A program made the translations under genes and the position numbers. The notes beneath the pieces are model-generated. The model had not been told where the DNA came from, searched no databases, and saw only the letters and a list, made by a program, of their open reading frames with translations. Shown one piece after another: positions 33,125 through 41,958 of a DNA stretch of 56,004 nt (position 1 is its first letter; every line of letters starts with the position of its first letter). This DNA is from JACRAO01 sp964490895 (GTDB taxonomy: Bacteria > Bdellovibrionota > UBA1018): NCBI GenBank assembly GCA_964490895.1, contig CAZBEI010000046.1:1-56004 (forward strand), in the 5' to 3' direction.

Positions 33125-34948
33125 ATGAGCTGTAGAAATAATGCATTAAAATTTTTAATACCTACTTTGAGTTTATTTTTATTTTCTGAAATGCCCATCC
33201 TTGCTGAAGACGGTGTACCGTCTCTTACAAGAAGCGCTCCTGCCGAAGGAACAGCGACACCTCCGGTAGCTGCTCCTGCTGCCACAAGCCCAGATCCTGC
33301 GCCAAAGCCATTCACGATTATTGCCGAAAGCGAACTTAAGGAATTTATCGATAATTTTGGAATTGAAATCATTAGAGAAGAAAAAACAATTGTAAACTCA
33401 AAAGGGAAAACAGAAAAAATCCGAGTAGAAACAGGCATCAAACTTTCAGGACAAATGTTTGCAGATTGCGAAGTCACTATTTGCAAAAAAGACAAAAAAG
33501 AAACTGGTTTTCAGATGTGTTATGGAAAACAAATTTCACCAGACCCGCTGCCTACCCTATTAAAAAACAATACAATCTTAGAAAATCAACTGGGTCTCCT
33601 TTTTATTGCTACACCCGGACAGCTTGCTAATTGTAAAAATAATTACAAAAACCGAAAGCCAGGCCAAAGGACATGGCAGACTATTAAATTACAAGATGTG
33701 TTGCAACTTTCTCCGCCCGAAGAAGGAGAATTTACAGTTGGAATTTTTCAGCCTAAAGACGCCTTATTTGAACAAGATATTGGTTTTGAAAGTGCACAAC
33801 CCTTTGGTGCAAACCGCGATAAATACAACGAAGCTCAAGCCAAAGAAGAAGCCGCTGCGCTCGCCGTCGAGGTAAAAGCAAAAAATGACGAGATCGATTC
33901 GGTCAAAGAAAAATTGAGAGAAATCATGTCTGGAAAACTTGAAGACAGAGATGACCTAAAAAAGAAAAAAGGGGCCATTGCAGATGCACAAAGACTGGGG
34001 ATTTTTAAGCAAAAAGGAAAAGACAAAGACGATCGCTTTGAAGAGAAAAAATTGAAAGAAAAACTCAAGGAAGCAGAACAAGCAGAAGACCTAAAAGACT
34101 TCAAAACAGAAATTGCAGCAGCACGTTCTGGCTCTGGCTTGAGAGAAGTTCAGAGAAACATTCTCTACTGGGCCAGTAAAAGAAATTTAGATATAGCTAC
34201 AGCTAAGAAAGCAGAAGAACTGCAAGAAACGATTGCTGCACGAGTCGTTGAAGGGAAAAATAAAAATAACCCACAGGCTTGGGAGTTTGCGCAAGGAATT
34301 CTTCAAAATGCTAAAGCGACAAATGGCTTGGATGCTGAAACTTATGGAAAACTAGATGATTATATTAACTTCGGCCTTGAAGGACAGAAAATTGTAGCAG
34401 CTTCGCTAGCGGGCGCAGCAAATAATCCATTTTATACTTTAGATCCTTGGAGTCCATTCGGGATGAGCTCTCCTTACCAAGACGCACTCCAAAATATGCA
34501 GGCCAACGCAGCGGCTATCTGTAGCAATCAAAGGAGTTCTTTCGGTTTTGGCTCTGCATCTGGCGATATTTCGCTAGGCGGTGCCAGTGCAACAAATGAT
34601 CTCTTTAGCTCTGGTGGTGGAGTCTCCTGTGCACAGGCACAGCAGGCTGTCCAACAAGCCACGCTTGCTTCTCGACAAGCTCAAGAAGTAGATCGACAAA
34701 AATATTTTGCTTGGAATCAACAGGCGATGCAACAACCGCAATTCGCAGGAGGATTCAACCCAAACATGAATGGTTTTGGCCAAGGACCTTTCGGTGGAGC
34801 CCCACAACAACAACCCTTTTACAGACCTCAGTTTGACACAAGAGCATTGGCCGCATTTTCCCCACAGCAATCAGCAGCAACAGCAAACCCTGCTCAGATG
34901 GCGCTCGTAGGAGGACAGTTTGGAGGACGGCCTTGGATGGTACAATAA
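33125..34948 (+). CDS. Large secreted Q/G-rich protein, unknown function
   Basis: 607 aa from ATG 33125, with AAGGAG eight bases upstream; a longer frame from 32993 lacks such a site. A signal peptide (FLIPTLSLFLFSEMPILA) precedes an alanine/proline-rich linker. Residues 60-210 form an unknown domain with several Cys. About 230-370 is a lysine/glutamate-rich probable coiled coil. The last 170 residues are rich in Gln, Ala, Gly, Asn and Phe. It could be a structural or surface protein. It stands alone and has several hairpins downstream. Confidence 0.7.
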   Translation: MSCRNNALKFLIPTLSLFLFSEMPILAEDGVPSLTRSAPAEGTATPPVAAPAATSPDPAPKPFTIIAESELKEFIDNFGIEIIREEKTIVNSKGKTEKIRVETGIKLSGQMFADCEVTICKKDKKETGFQMCYGKQISPDPLPTLLKNNTILENQLGLLFIATPGQLANCKNNYKNRKPGQRTWQTIKLQDVLQLSPPEEGEFTVGIFQPKDALFEQDIGFESAQPFGANRDKYNEAQAKEEAAALAVEVKAKNDEIDSVKEKLREIMSGKLEDRDDLKKKKGAIADAQRLGIFKQKGKDKDDRFEEKKLKEKLKEAEQAEDLKDFKTEIAAARSGSGLREVQRNILYWASKRNLDIATAKKAEELQETIAARVVEGKNKNNPQAWEFAQGILQNAKATNGLDAETYGKLDDYINFGLEGQKIVAASLAGAANNPFYTLDPWSPFGMSSPYQDALQNMQANAAAICSNQRSSFGFGSASGDISLGGASATNDLFSSGGGVSCAQAQQAVQQATLASRQAQEVDRQKYFAWNQQAMQQPQFAGGFNPNMNGFGQGPFGGAPQQQPFYRPQFDTRALAAFSPQQSAATANPAQMALVGGQFGGRPWMVQ

Positions 34949-34979
34949 GTTTTTTGTCGTGCAGAGCAGAAGCTCACAA

Positions 34980-35106
34980 TTGAGCAAAAAAAGCTCAAAC
35001 GTGTTGATGTAGAGTTGATGAAGAAGATGATTTAAGGACTTGGTTTTAGAATAGCTCTCTCAAACCAAGTTCTTAAATGCATCTTTTGGCAAAAGCCAAA
35101 GGATGC
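34980..35106. terminator. Three hairpins, including a likely shared terminator
   Basis: TTGAGC/GCTCAA pair at 34980-34998; AAGGACTTGGTTT and AAACCAAGTTCTT pair at 35034-35074 (one G-T pair); GCATCTTTTGGC and GCCAAAGGATGC pair at 35079-35106 with an AAAA loop and TTCTTT after. The last lies 4 bp past the cspA stop and between convergent genes, so it can terminate transcription from both sides. Confidence 0.55.
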
Positions 35107-35110
35107 TTCT

Positions 35111-35317
35111 TTAAACCATTTTTGTAACGTTAGAAGCCTGTGGGCCCTTGGGTCCATCGATAAGTTCGAATGCGACCTTTTGACCTTCTGCTAGAGTTTT
35201 AAAACCATCGCCCTCTATAGCAGAGTAATGAACAAAAACATCTTTATCTTTGCCTTCTGCCTGAATAAAGCCATAGCCCTTACTGTCGTTAAACCACTTT
35301 ACTAAACCAGTTGCCAT
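35111..35317 (-). CDS. cspA: Cold-shock domain protein CspA family
   Basis: 68 aa. RNA-binding motifs KGYGFI (RNP1, about 13-18) and VFVHYS (RNP2, about 27-32) are intact. It is an RNA chaperone and may act in cold or growth-phase control. The gene is monocistronic. The 154-bp upstream region contains no gene; it could hold a long 5' leader as in many csp genes, but no specific structure was recognised. Confidence 0.96.
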   Translation of the reverse strand: MATGLVKWFNDSKGYGFIQAEGKDKDVFVHYSAIEGDGFKTLAEGQKVAFELIDGPKGPQASNVTKMV

Positions 35318-35471
35318 TAAAAATACCCCCTTAAATCAAATATCACCAAACATCTGGGCCGCCTCAATCAAACCCTGGCAAGTTTGCAGTTGATGTCCCC
35401 CTACTTATTTGTCTATTCTCAAAATCACAAATCGTCAAACAAAAAAAGTTCCCCCGAGTAAGCAGGATGTT

Positions 35472-36953
35472 TTAAAGGCAAATTTTTTCAATAAGTTTTT
35501 CGTAAAACACAATGGCTTTTTCGAAGTGAGCCAACAAACCCTGTTCGTTGGCTCCATGACTGCTTCCATAAGAGGCTCCAGGCCCAAAAGCCACCGCCTC
35601 AAATCCGGCATCAAAAAAAACAGAGGCCTCTGTAGAAGTAGATTTTTTCAAAAATCCCCCCGTGAGTTGAGCTAGGTCCATGGCTTTTTGACAAATCTCA
35701 AGAAACTCATTTCCCACATTCATCGCCAAGGGAGGGTGTGTGCGATCACATTTGACCCGAAGGTTTAAACTTTGAAACTGAGCAGAGAGCATACTTATTT
35801 TTTGTGCACATTGTTTTAGAACGTCATCTGTAGAAATTTCTGGCAGGAGTCGCATATCGAAATAAAGTGCGAGACCTTCGTTGTTTTGCTTTAGAGAGAC
35901 CCAGTGAGTTGTCGAATATGCTGGCTCGTAGGAACTATTTTTATGCTTACCAAGCTCTAGACTCAACTCCTTAAATACCTGTCTCACTGAGACTAGACAA
36001 CCAAACAAAGATTCTGGCAGAAATCGCCTGCCCGCTTCGCCGGATCCTCCGATCTCTACTTTAAACGAAGACTCTCTTTTAAAGACTTTGACCACCTCTC
36101 GATAAAATTTTTTAAAATCTTCCAACTGATGAGAGGTCACAAAAAATTCGACTTTGGCGTGGTCAGGAACATGAATAAAAAGATCCCCGCCCTCAAAGTG
36201 AGAGTAGCGCATCTCAAATCCACTTTCTTCGGCCATGCTCAAAAAATCAAAGAGCTGCTCAATGGCATGAATGCCCTGGTGTGGGTGCGCGCTTTCCTCA
36301 GAACGACCAAAGGAACTCAAAACGATTTTTCGGTTAAATCCACGGGCATCTCGGTCCATCAAGGGGTACTCAATAAACACTTTCAAAAGACTTAATGATT
36401 TATGGCGATCAATAATTTTTAGGTCTGAGGGCTCTCCCACAACCACATATTTTGGATTCAAGGTCAATGACTTGGCGAGATACTTTGCACCCAACATTCC
36501 AATTTCTCGCGCCGCTGTGCCTACAAGATAAACGGGCATTTTTAATTTTTTTTCTCTAAATTTTTTGAGAGCATGCAGCTTACATAGAAAATCTAATTTG
36601 CAATCTACTGCGCCCAAACCATAAATTTTTCCATTCTCTGTTTTGGATAGCCAAGGATTCGCTTGGGTTTCTGTCCAATGCTCGGCAAAGCCTGGACTGA
36701 TAGTATCCAAATGACTACACAATAAAAATCCTTTTTTCGTTTTCCGATCCACCAGGGAATCTCCCAAAATTCCAATGACATTGAATTGCCTTTTTGAAAC
36801 ATCTTCCAGCGAATGCATCACCTGCTGGAGTTGAGTCTGAAGGCCCGCTTCTCTCATAAGACTCAGCGCAGTATTTGCGATTTCTTCGTTCCCCTGGGTG
36901 GTGACAGACTTGATTTGGAGAAATTGTTTACACTGTTCCGCGAAGTTTAACAT
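35472..36953 (-). CDS. M20-family peptidase-like protein with altered catalytic pair
   Basis: 493 aa. Zinc-ligand regions of ArgE/DapE-type enzymes are present: SHLDT (His81), GAVDCK (Asp117), VGEPSD (Glu174 region) and SHGANEQG near the end. At the position where family members have a Glu-Glu pair (catalytic base plus metal ligand) this protein reads AAREIGMLG: Arg149-Glu150. The base therefore appears replaced by Arg, so it may be non-hydrolytic or use another residue. The reading was checked on the nucleotide sequence. No signal peptide. Confidence 0.78.
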   Translation of the reverse strand: MLNFAEQCKQFLQIKSVTTQGNEEIANTALSLMREAGLQTQLQQVMHSLEDVSKRQFNVIGILGDSLVDRKTKKGFLLCSHLDTISPGFAEHWTETQANPWLSKTENGKIYGLGAVDCKLDFLCKLHALKKFREKKLKMPVYLVGTAAREIGMLGAKYLAKSLTLNPKYVVVGEPSDLKIIDRHKSLSLLKVFIEYPLMDRDARGFNRKIVLSSFGRSEESAHPHQGIHAIEQLFDFLSMAEESGFEMRYSHFEGGDLFIHVPDHAKVEFFVTSHQLEDFKKFYREVVKVFKRESSFKVEIGGSGEAGRRFLPESLFGCLVSVRQVFKELSLELGKHKNSSYEPAYSTTHWVSLKQNNEGLALYFDMRLLPEISTDDVLKQCAQKISMLSAQFQSLNLRVKCDRTHPPLAMNVGNEFLEICQKAMDLAQLTGGFLKKSTSTEASVFFDAGFEAVAFGPGASYGSSHGANEQGLLAHFEKAIVFYEKLIEKICL

Positions 36954-37005
36954 CTCTTAAAAACTAACATATTGAATCTCCTTTCGAAAGTCGCTAAAAT
37001 AAGAT

Positions 37006-37710
37006 ATGAAGACGTTTCTATTTCTTACATTTCTATTCTCAACTCTTTCCACCGCGGGCGAGGAGTCTTTTAGTTTTGAAAAATTAGACTCTTTCTTTCA
37101 GTCGAAACAATATGAATCCGGGTTAAAATACCTGAAAGAAATCCCCTTTCCCAATAAAGATAGGAATCCATTTTATTACTATAACTTGGGCAATCTCAAT
37201 TACCGACTGGGAAAGGCGGGCCTGGCTGTAGCCTATTTAGAAAAAGCAAATCACATCCTCCCTCAAGACAAAGAAATTAAAAAAGCCCTCAAATTGGCCA
37301 GAAATGGGATGCCGTCATTAGAAACGCCCGAGATAAATCCTGATCTCATTTTGACTGGAACTGCATTGTTATGTTTTTTACTTTCTCTCGTTTGGATTCT
37401 ACATTACTTACGAGAGAGAAAACCACGTCGCGTGTTTAGTTCTCCAGTTGGAATTCTTAACATTGTTATTTTAGCTTTGGGCATTGGTACCTATGCTGTT
37501 TTAAAGCACGCAGAAACTCACCCCAAAGCGGTTTGTATCGAATCTCAAATCATCCGAAGCGGCCCAGGAGAGACGTTTTCAGAAATTTCACGTTTAGAAC
37601 CTGGAATGAAGGTCGAGTGGCTTGAGACCGGCAAAAAAGAGTGGCGGCAAATAGAGTGGGGCGGAGGCAATCTGGGCTGGGTCTCAGAATCATCTCTATT
37701 GCTCTTCTAA
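37006..37710 (+). CDS. TPR protein with membrane segments and SH3-like domain (BatE-like)
   Basis: 234 aa. A signal peptide (residues 1-17) is followed by a TPR-like segment (FYYYNLGNLNYRLGKAGLA, about 46-64), two membrane segments (about 116-135 and 145-165), and a C-terminal bacterial SH3-like domain (RSGPGETFSEISRLEPGMKV, about 187-206). The architecture is that of BatE-type proteins. It is followed by bamD 23 bp later and is probably co-transcribed with the next two genes. Confidence 0.7.
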   Translation: MKTFLFLTFLFSTLSTAGEESFSFEKLDSFFQSKQYESGLKYLKEIPFPNKDRNPFYYYNLGNLNYRLGKAGLAVAYLEKANHILPQDKEIKKALKLARNGMPSLETPEINPDLILTGTALLCFLLSLVWILHYLRERKPRRVFSSPVGILNIVILALGIGTYAVLKHAETHPKAVCIESQIIRSGPGETFSEISRLEPGMKVEWLETGKKEWRQIEWGGGNLGWVSESSLLLF

Positions 37711-37733
37711 GAAGGTTGTTTTACACCCAAGAG

Positions 37734-38399
37734 ATGAGACAAAATCTGAAAACATTGGCTTTAATTGGCCAGGCCTCAGCCGTAATGGTTCTAAGTCTTG
37801 GAGTGGGCTGCTCTGGGAAAAAAATAGACGAAAATGACCCGGCTGCTCTTATGCAAGAGGCCGAAGACGACATTAAAAACGACCATTACCAAATCGCAAT
37901 CGACAAATTGAGAATCATCAAAAATAAATTTCCTTACTCTAAACTTTCTATTGATGCTCAACTCAGAATTGCAGATGTCTATTTTTTACAAGAGTCCTTT
38001 GGCGAAGCGGCGCTTGCATATGAGTCTTTTAGAGACCTACACCCCAAGCACGAACAAGTATCCTATGCGATGTTTAGAATTGGAAAATCTTACTTTAAAG
38101 ACACCCCGAGCCATATTGCAAGAGACCTCACCCCAGCCACTAAGGCTTTAGAGGCCTATCAAGAATTTTTGAAACGCTTTAGTGGAGACCCTAATGCAGA
38201 AGAATCTAGAAAAAATATAGCCGAAATACGCTCCATTTTGGCAGAAAAAGAACTCTCTATTGCAAATTTTTACTACAAACGTTTAAAGTACAGCTCCGCT
38301 CAAAATCGACTCCAAAAAGTATTGGACCTCTATCCTGAGACACCCTCCGCACAAGAAGCTCAATCAAAATTAAAGGCTATAGGCGAAAAAGTAAAATGA
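37734..38399 (+). CDS. bamD: Outer-membrane assembly lipoprotein BamD
   Basis: 221 aa from ATG 37734; the longer frame to 37641 overlaps the previous gene. The lipobox-like GVGC lies near residue 24, slightly off consensus. TPR-like repeats follow (DHYQIAIDKLRIIKNKFPYS, ALAYESFRDLHPKH, EAYQEFLKRFSGDPNAEE), as in BamD/YfiO, an essential component of the BAM complex that inserts beta-barrels into the outer membrane. It overlaps the next TPR gene by 4 bp (ATGA). Confidence 0.88.
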   Translation: MRQNLKTLALIGQASAVMVLSLGVGCSGKKIDENDPAALMQEAEDDIKNDHYQIAIDKLRIIKNKFPYSKLSIDAQLRIADVYFLQESFGEAALAYESFRDLHPKHEQVSYAMFRIGKSYFKDTPSHIARDLTPATKALEAYQEFLKRFSGDPNAEESRKNIAEIRSILAEKELSIANFYYKRLKYSSAQNRLQKVLDLYPETPSAQEAQSKLKAIGEKVK

Positions 38400-39097
38400 C
38401 CCCTTCTGTCAAACAGATTCAAGAGCATATCCAACTGAGAGAATTTCAAAAGGCGGAAGCTCTCGTTGCAGATCTCTTAGAAAAAGACCCAGACAACGCT
38501 GAGGCCTATTATTTTTTGGGAGTGCTCCATTATTTTCAAGGCAGGCCTGGAAAAACATTAGAGAACCTAAAAAAAGCACTCCTCAAAAATCCGAAACATA
38601 CAGACGCGGCCATTTGTCTTTCGGTCTTACTCAATGACATTGGCAAGTATGACGACGCCAAAAAGATCTTTGAGCAAGCCAACCAATCTGTAGTCTATAA
38701 AAAAACAGGCGAAGATCTTGAGACAGACAAGAAATTTTCTCTCAAGCACATTGAAATAGGAGACCTCTATTTTAGGTACCGACGCTTTGATGAGGCAGTA
38801 GAAGAATACAGCAAAGCGATTTATTTAGACTCAAAATCGCTCGAAACTCGGATCAAAAGAGCAAAGGCCTATGCAAAAAAAGGGTTTTTGACCCGCGCGA
38901 TGCAAGAGCTTCAGCTTTTAAAAAACGAAAATACAAAGTACATTCCCGCTCACATTCAATTAGGGTTACTCCACTATAGCCAAGGAAATATTTTAGATGC
39001 CGAACTCGAATGGGAGACCGCCACCCAGATTGATCCAAAACACACCGAAGCCACCTCCTATTTAGAGATGGCAAAACAAGCACGCCTCAAACCGTAG
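38396..39097 (+). CDS. Tetratricopeptide-repeat protein
   Basis: 233 aa with about five TPR units (AEAYYFLGVLHYFQGRPGKT, KHIEIGDLYFRYRRFDEAVE and others). No signal peptide and no membrane segment, so cytoplasmic or cell-associated through its partners. The start overlaps bamD by 4 bp, implying coupled translation. Function unknown beyond protein-protein scaffolding. Confidence 0.78.
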   Translation: MTPSVKQIQEHIQLREFQKAEALVADLLEKDPDNAEAYYFLGVLHYFQGRPGKTLENLKKALLKNPKHTDAAICLSVLLNDIGKYDDAKKIFEQANQSVVYKKTGEDLETDKKFSLKHIEIGDLYFRYRRFDEAVEEYSKAIYLDSKSLETRIKRAKAYAKKGFLTRAMQELQLLKNENTKYIPAHIQLGLLHYSQGNILDAELEWETATQIDPKHTEATSYLEMAKQARLKP

Positions 39098-39144
39098 AGA
39101 TTCTGCTCAAAAAGAGGAGCCCCCCCCGGAGCTCCCCTCTCCCC

Positions 39145-39537
39145 CTATATTGCACCCAAACTTTTTGAGACTACACCCTCTGCATAGTGCCCTTCGGCAT
39201 ACTCCTCGGCCTCTTTGCAAGTTAAACACAAAAGAGTCATCGGACGAACCTCTAAACGCCTTGGATCAATGGTCTCTTCGCACTGCTGGCACAGTCCAAA
39301 GGTCCCTTTTTCGATGCGCTCTAAGGCGAGCTGGATTTTTTTAATAAAAAGGACTTCCCTGTTTCTCAGTCGAATCCGCATCCCTGTTTCGGCCTCTGTG
39401 GTTACCAAATCCAGTTGATCTAGGACGTCGTCTTTATTCAAAAACAACTCTTCGTTTAAAAGCACATGGCTGTAGAGAAGTTTTTGGATATTTTTTTCAA
39501 AGAGTTCTTTATACTGCATAGTCCACTCCTTTTTCAT
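39145..39537 (-). CDS. TraR/DksA-type zinc-finger protein, paralogue 1
   Basis: 130 aa. The helical region is followed by the C4 zinc motif CQQC (82-85) ... CLTC (103-106) after GTFGLCQQCEETIDPRRLE. DksA relatives bind RNA polymerase secondary channel and mediate ppGpp responses. It is the same family as the gene at 40958-41368; the two are separated by a DUF4143 ATPase gene, which suggests an insertion into a former tandem pair. Convergent with the TPR gene; 225 bp upstream hold no gene. Confidence 0.85.
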   Translation of the reverse strand: MKKEWTMQYKELFEKNIQKLLYSHVLLNEELFLNKDDVLDQLDLVTTEAETGMRIRLRNREVLFIKKIQLALERIEKGTFGLCQQCEETIDPRRLEVRPMTLLCLTCKEAEEYAEGHYAEGVVSKSLGAI

Positions 39538-39762
39538 TTTCCCCTCCTAGTCTCCCAAAAGGGCCTCGTGCCCCCTTATTTGAAAGAGATGCGAATCCTG
39601 TGCCAATCTTTTTTAAACTTAAAATAGGAGTGAAAAAACAATGTAACTAGCTGTTAAAAAAGTATTTATTGAGTAATCTTGTATAAAATCTCTCAAATAA
39701 TGGGTACTAGTGCCAAGGTGTCCGAACAGAGCCAGTCCGACTCATCAGAAGCCTTAAACCAG

Positions 39763-40899
39763 TCAAAAATAATTTCGAGCGCTCGCCAAAAACAGCTGTA
39801 CTGGAATAATTTCAATTTTACCATGCCGATAATATTTAGTTCCTCCATAAAGAAGGTAGATTTTAGCCATATCGTAATCTCTCGAAAACTCTAATAAACC
39901 CTGCAAGTCCGACTCTCTCACCCTGGACGAGGATTTGACTTCTATTGCAATGAGTCCACGCGAACCATAGAGAATAAAATCAACTTCCAAATTATTTTTT
40001 GTTCTCCAAAAGAAAATCTCATATCCCAAAGCTTTGTAGCTATTTTGTGCAATAATTTCCTGTAACACTAAGGTTTCGAGAGCAGCCCCGCGCATTTCAG
40101 CGTCAGAATCTAGAGGACCTCTCGGACGTATAGTCTGAAAAACGCCTGCGTCAAAGAAGAAAAACTTTTTGTGTTTAATGAGTTCTCGTTTTGCACGTTT
40201 TGCAAAAACTGGCAATTCGTAAGAAATAAATAAATCATTAAGTAAGTTAAAATAATTTGTGACCGTTCTGCGCTCTACGGCACAATCACTGGCTATAGCC
40301 GATACGTTTAGAACACTAGCCTGAGAAAAACTTGCGGCCTGGAGAAAACGATTAAATCCTACAAAATCATTGACCAGCCCCTCAAGACGAACCTCGAGAT
40401 CAATATAAGTCTGCAGGTATGCCTTTAAAAAGGAGCCTGGATTTTCGCTCGTCCACGCTTTTGGAAGAAGTCCTATTTTTAAAGCTTTTTCAATTTTAAA
40501 GTCTTTCCCAAGCTCTTCTACAGTCAACGGATAAAACCGCTCCACAAGTGCCCTCCCGGCCAGAAGATTGACACCCTGTTTTTTTATTTTTCTTGCACTT
40601 GAGCCAGTTAAAATAAATTGTAGGCTTTTTCTAGACTCAATGAGTCGGTGCACCTCGTCTAAAAGGCTAGGAAGTTTTTGAATCTCGTCAATGATCACTA
40701 CTCCACGATGCTTTTCTCCGATTCTAAGTTCCAAATTCTTAGAAGACTGCGATAGGTCAAATAAAGTATCACCCTCCAATAAATCAAAAAAGGGGGCACT
40801 TTTGTAGTGGCTCTTGAGCCAACTTGTTTTTCCGGTTCCCCTGGGTCCGAAGATAAAATAGCTTTCCTTGCTGGAGGGTTTAAAAATTCTGTCAAACAC
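39763..40899 (-). CDS. AAA+ ATPase of the AAA_14/DUF4143 family
   Basis: 378 aa. Walker A FGPRGTGKTSWL (about 17-28), Walker B GVVIIDEIQKLP (about 66-77), sensor LTGSSARKIKKQGVNLLAGRA (first 20: LTGSSARKIKKQGVNLLAGR), then DUF4143 with NNLEVDFILYG and LIAIEVKSSS at the end; the D..ExK nuclease-like pattern is kept. GTG at 40899 lies inside a palindrome. It splits two DksA-type genes. Different in sequence from the copies at 462 and 9647, so the copies were probably acquired independently. Confidence 0.85.
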   Translation of the reverse strand: MFDRIFKPSSKESYFIFGPRGTGKTSWLKSHYKSAPFFDLLEGDTLFDLSQSSKNLELRIGEKHRGVVIIDEIQKLPSLLDEVHRLIESRKSLQFILTGSSARKIKKQGVNLLAGRALVERFYPLTVEELGKDFKIEKALKIGLLPKAWTSENPGSFLKAYLQTYIDLEVRLEGLVNDFVGFNRFLQAASFSQASVLNVSAIASDCAVERRTVTNYFNLLNDLFISYELPVFAKRAKRELIKHKKFFFFDAGVFQTIRPRGPLDSDAEMRGAALETLVLQEIIAQNSYKALGYEIFFWRTKNNLEVDFILYGSRGLIAIEVKSSSRVRESDLQGLLEFSRDYDMAKIYLLYGGTKYYRHGKIEIIPVQLFLASARNYF

Positions 40900-40930
40900 A
40901 TTTCCATTTTATTGTAAAAAATGGAAATGT
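40898..40930. repeat. 13-bp inverted repeat overlapping the ATPase start codon
   Basis: ACATTTCCATTTT (40898-40910) and AAAATGGAAATGT (40918-40930) are perfect complements around a 7-bp loop. The GTG start of the ATPase (40899) lies in one arm, so binding here, or an mRNA hairpin, would directly cover the start. It is a candidate autoregulatory site. Confidence 0.65.
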
Positions 40931-40957
40931 ACCAGCCAAAAAATACCCCTACATACC

Positions 40958-41368
40958 CTAGCTGGTTTTTCGAGAGAAACTCTCCCCCAGGCTCTTATGC
41001 TGCCTACCCGCAGCAGTCAAAACTTCTTTGCGCTCTTCTTCCTCTTTACAGCTCACACAGAGTGTCGCGGTGGGTCTGGCCTCCAGACGCCTCAACTCGA
41101 TGGGATCTCCACACGCTTCGCACTCTCCAAAAGTGCCTTCGTCAATCCTCCTGAGAGCGGTATCAATTTTTTTAATATAAAGCATCTCACGATTGCAAAG
41201 CCGCATCCTCATGGATTGCTCAATTTCAATCGCCGCTTGATCGCCCTCATCATAGCGATCATCTAGGCTGACACTAAAATCTTCTCGAATCACACGGTCA
41301 TTAAATAAAATATTTTTTCGTTGTTTTTCAAATATTTTTCTAAATTTCTTAAGCAGTTCTTTTCTCAT
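40958..41368 (-). CDS. TraR/DksA-type zinc-finger protein, paralogue 2
   Basis: 136 aa. The C4 zinc motif is CEAC (83-86) ... CVSC (104-107) after GTFGECEACGDPIELRRLE. A long N-terminal coiled-coil (about 1-75) matches the DksA layout, although the DksA-type DxxDxA tip is not clearly conserved. ATGA overlap with mglA (41365-41368) couples translation to the GTPase, which points to a link between cell-polarity control and transcriptional regulation. Confidence 0.87.
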   Translation of the reverse strand: MRKELLKKFRKIFEKQRKNILFNDRVIREDFSVSLDDRYDEGDQAAIEIEQSMRMRLCNREMLYIKKIDTALRRIDEGTFGECEACGDPIELRRLEARPTATLCVSCKEEEERKEVLTAAGRQHKSLGESFSRKTS

Positions 41369-41958
41369 GGTTCCTCTCCCCCTTTGAGTCCTTTTAAAAT
41401 TAAAGTACTCACGTGTTGCAATGTTTCCATCACTCCAACCCCCTGGTTGGCGATGGCTTCCACAAAAGGTTTTTGCATAGGATTAAAGGTGGCCTCTAAT
41501 TCTTTCGTAGAAACCACTCCCGGCAAATCCCTCTTGTTGTACTGAAAAACAAATGGAATCTTATGAATGTCATAACCCTGTTTTTCGAGGCTTCTCTCTG
41601 CATGTTCATAGCTTTCAATGTTGGCCTCAATCCGCTCAGGCTGACTATCGACCACAAAAACAATGCCATCCACCCCTTTTAAAATAAACTGTTGCGAAGT
41701 CTCATAAAAACTCTGGCCTGGAATCGTATAAAGATGAAAGCGTGTCTTAAATCCCCTCACTCCACCAATGGCCAGAGGTAAAAAATCAAAAAAAAGCGTC
41801 CGTTCATTTCCGCCGCTCAATTTCACTAACTTGCCCTGCTCCTCAGGCTCGGTGTGTTCATAAATATATTGCAAGTTGGTGGTCTTTCCCCCAAGCCCGG
41901 TTCCAAAATAAATCACCTTGCAAATCAGCTCCTGAGCAACATGATTGATAAAACTCAC
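41365..41958 (-). CDS. mglA: MglA-type small GTPase
   Basis: 197 aa. The P-loop is GTGLGGKTT (19-27), the switch region has YTIPGQSFY (77-85) and the G4 motif is QYNKRDLP (139-146). Membrane-proximal polarity GTPases of this family direct gliding and pilus positioning in Myxococcus and Bdellovibrio. Pro80 is the family-typical residue of the PGQ switch. It overlaps recR and the DksA-type gene by 4 bp each, so the whole run is one operon. Confidence 0.93.
   Translation of the reverse strand: MSFINHVAQELICKVIYFGTGLGGKTTNLQYIYEHTEPEEQGKLVKLSGGNERTLFFDFLPLAIGGVRGFKTRFHLYTIPGQSFYETSQQFILKGVDGIVFVVDSQPERIEANIESYEHAERSLEKQGYDIHKIPFVFQYNKRDLPGVVSTKELEATFNPMQKPFVEAIANQGVGVMETLQHVSTLILKGLKGGEEP

Noticed and set aside
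39113..39140. Strong terminator between the TPR gene and the DksA-type gene
   Set aside because: AGAGGAGC and GCTCCCCTCT can pair, but there is no T-run and the pairing is imperfect, so I do not call it.
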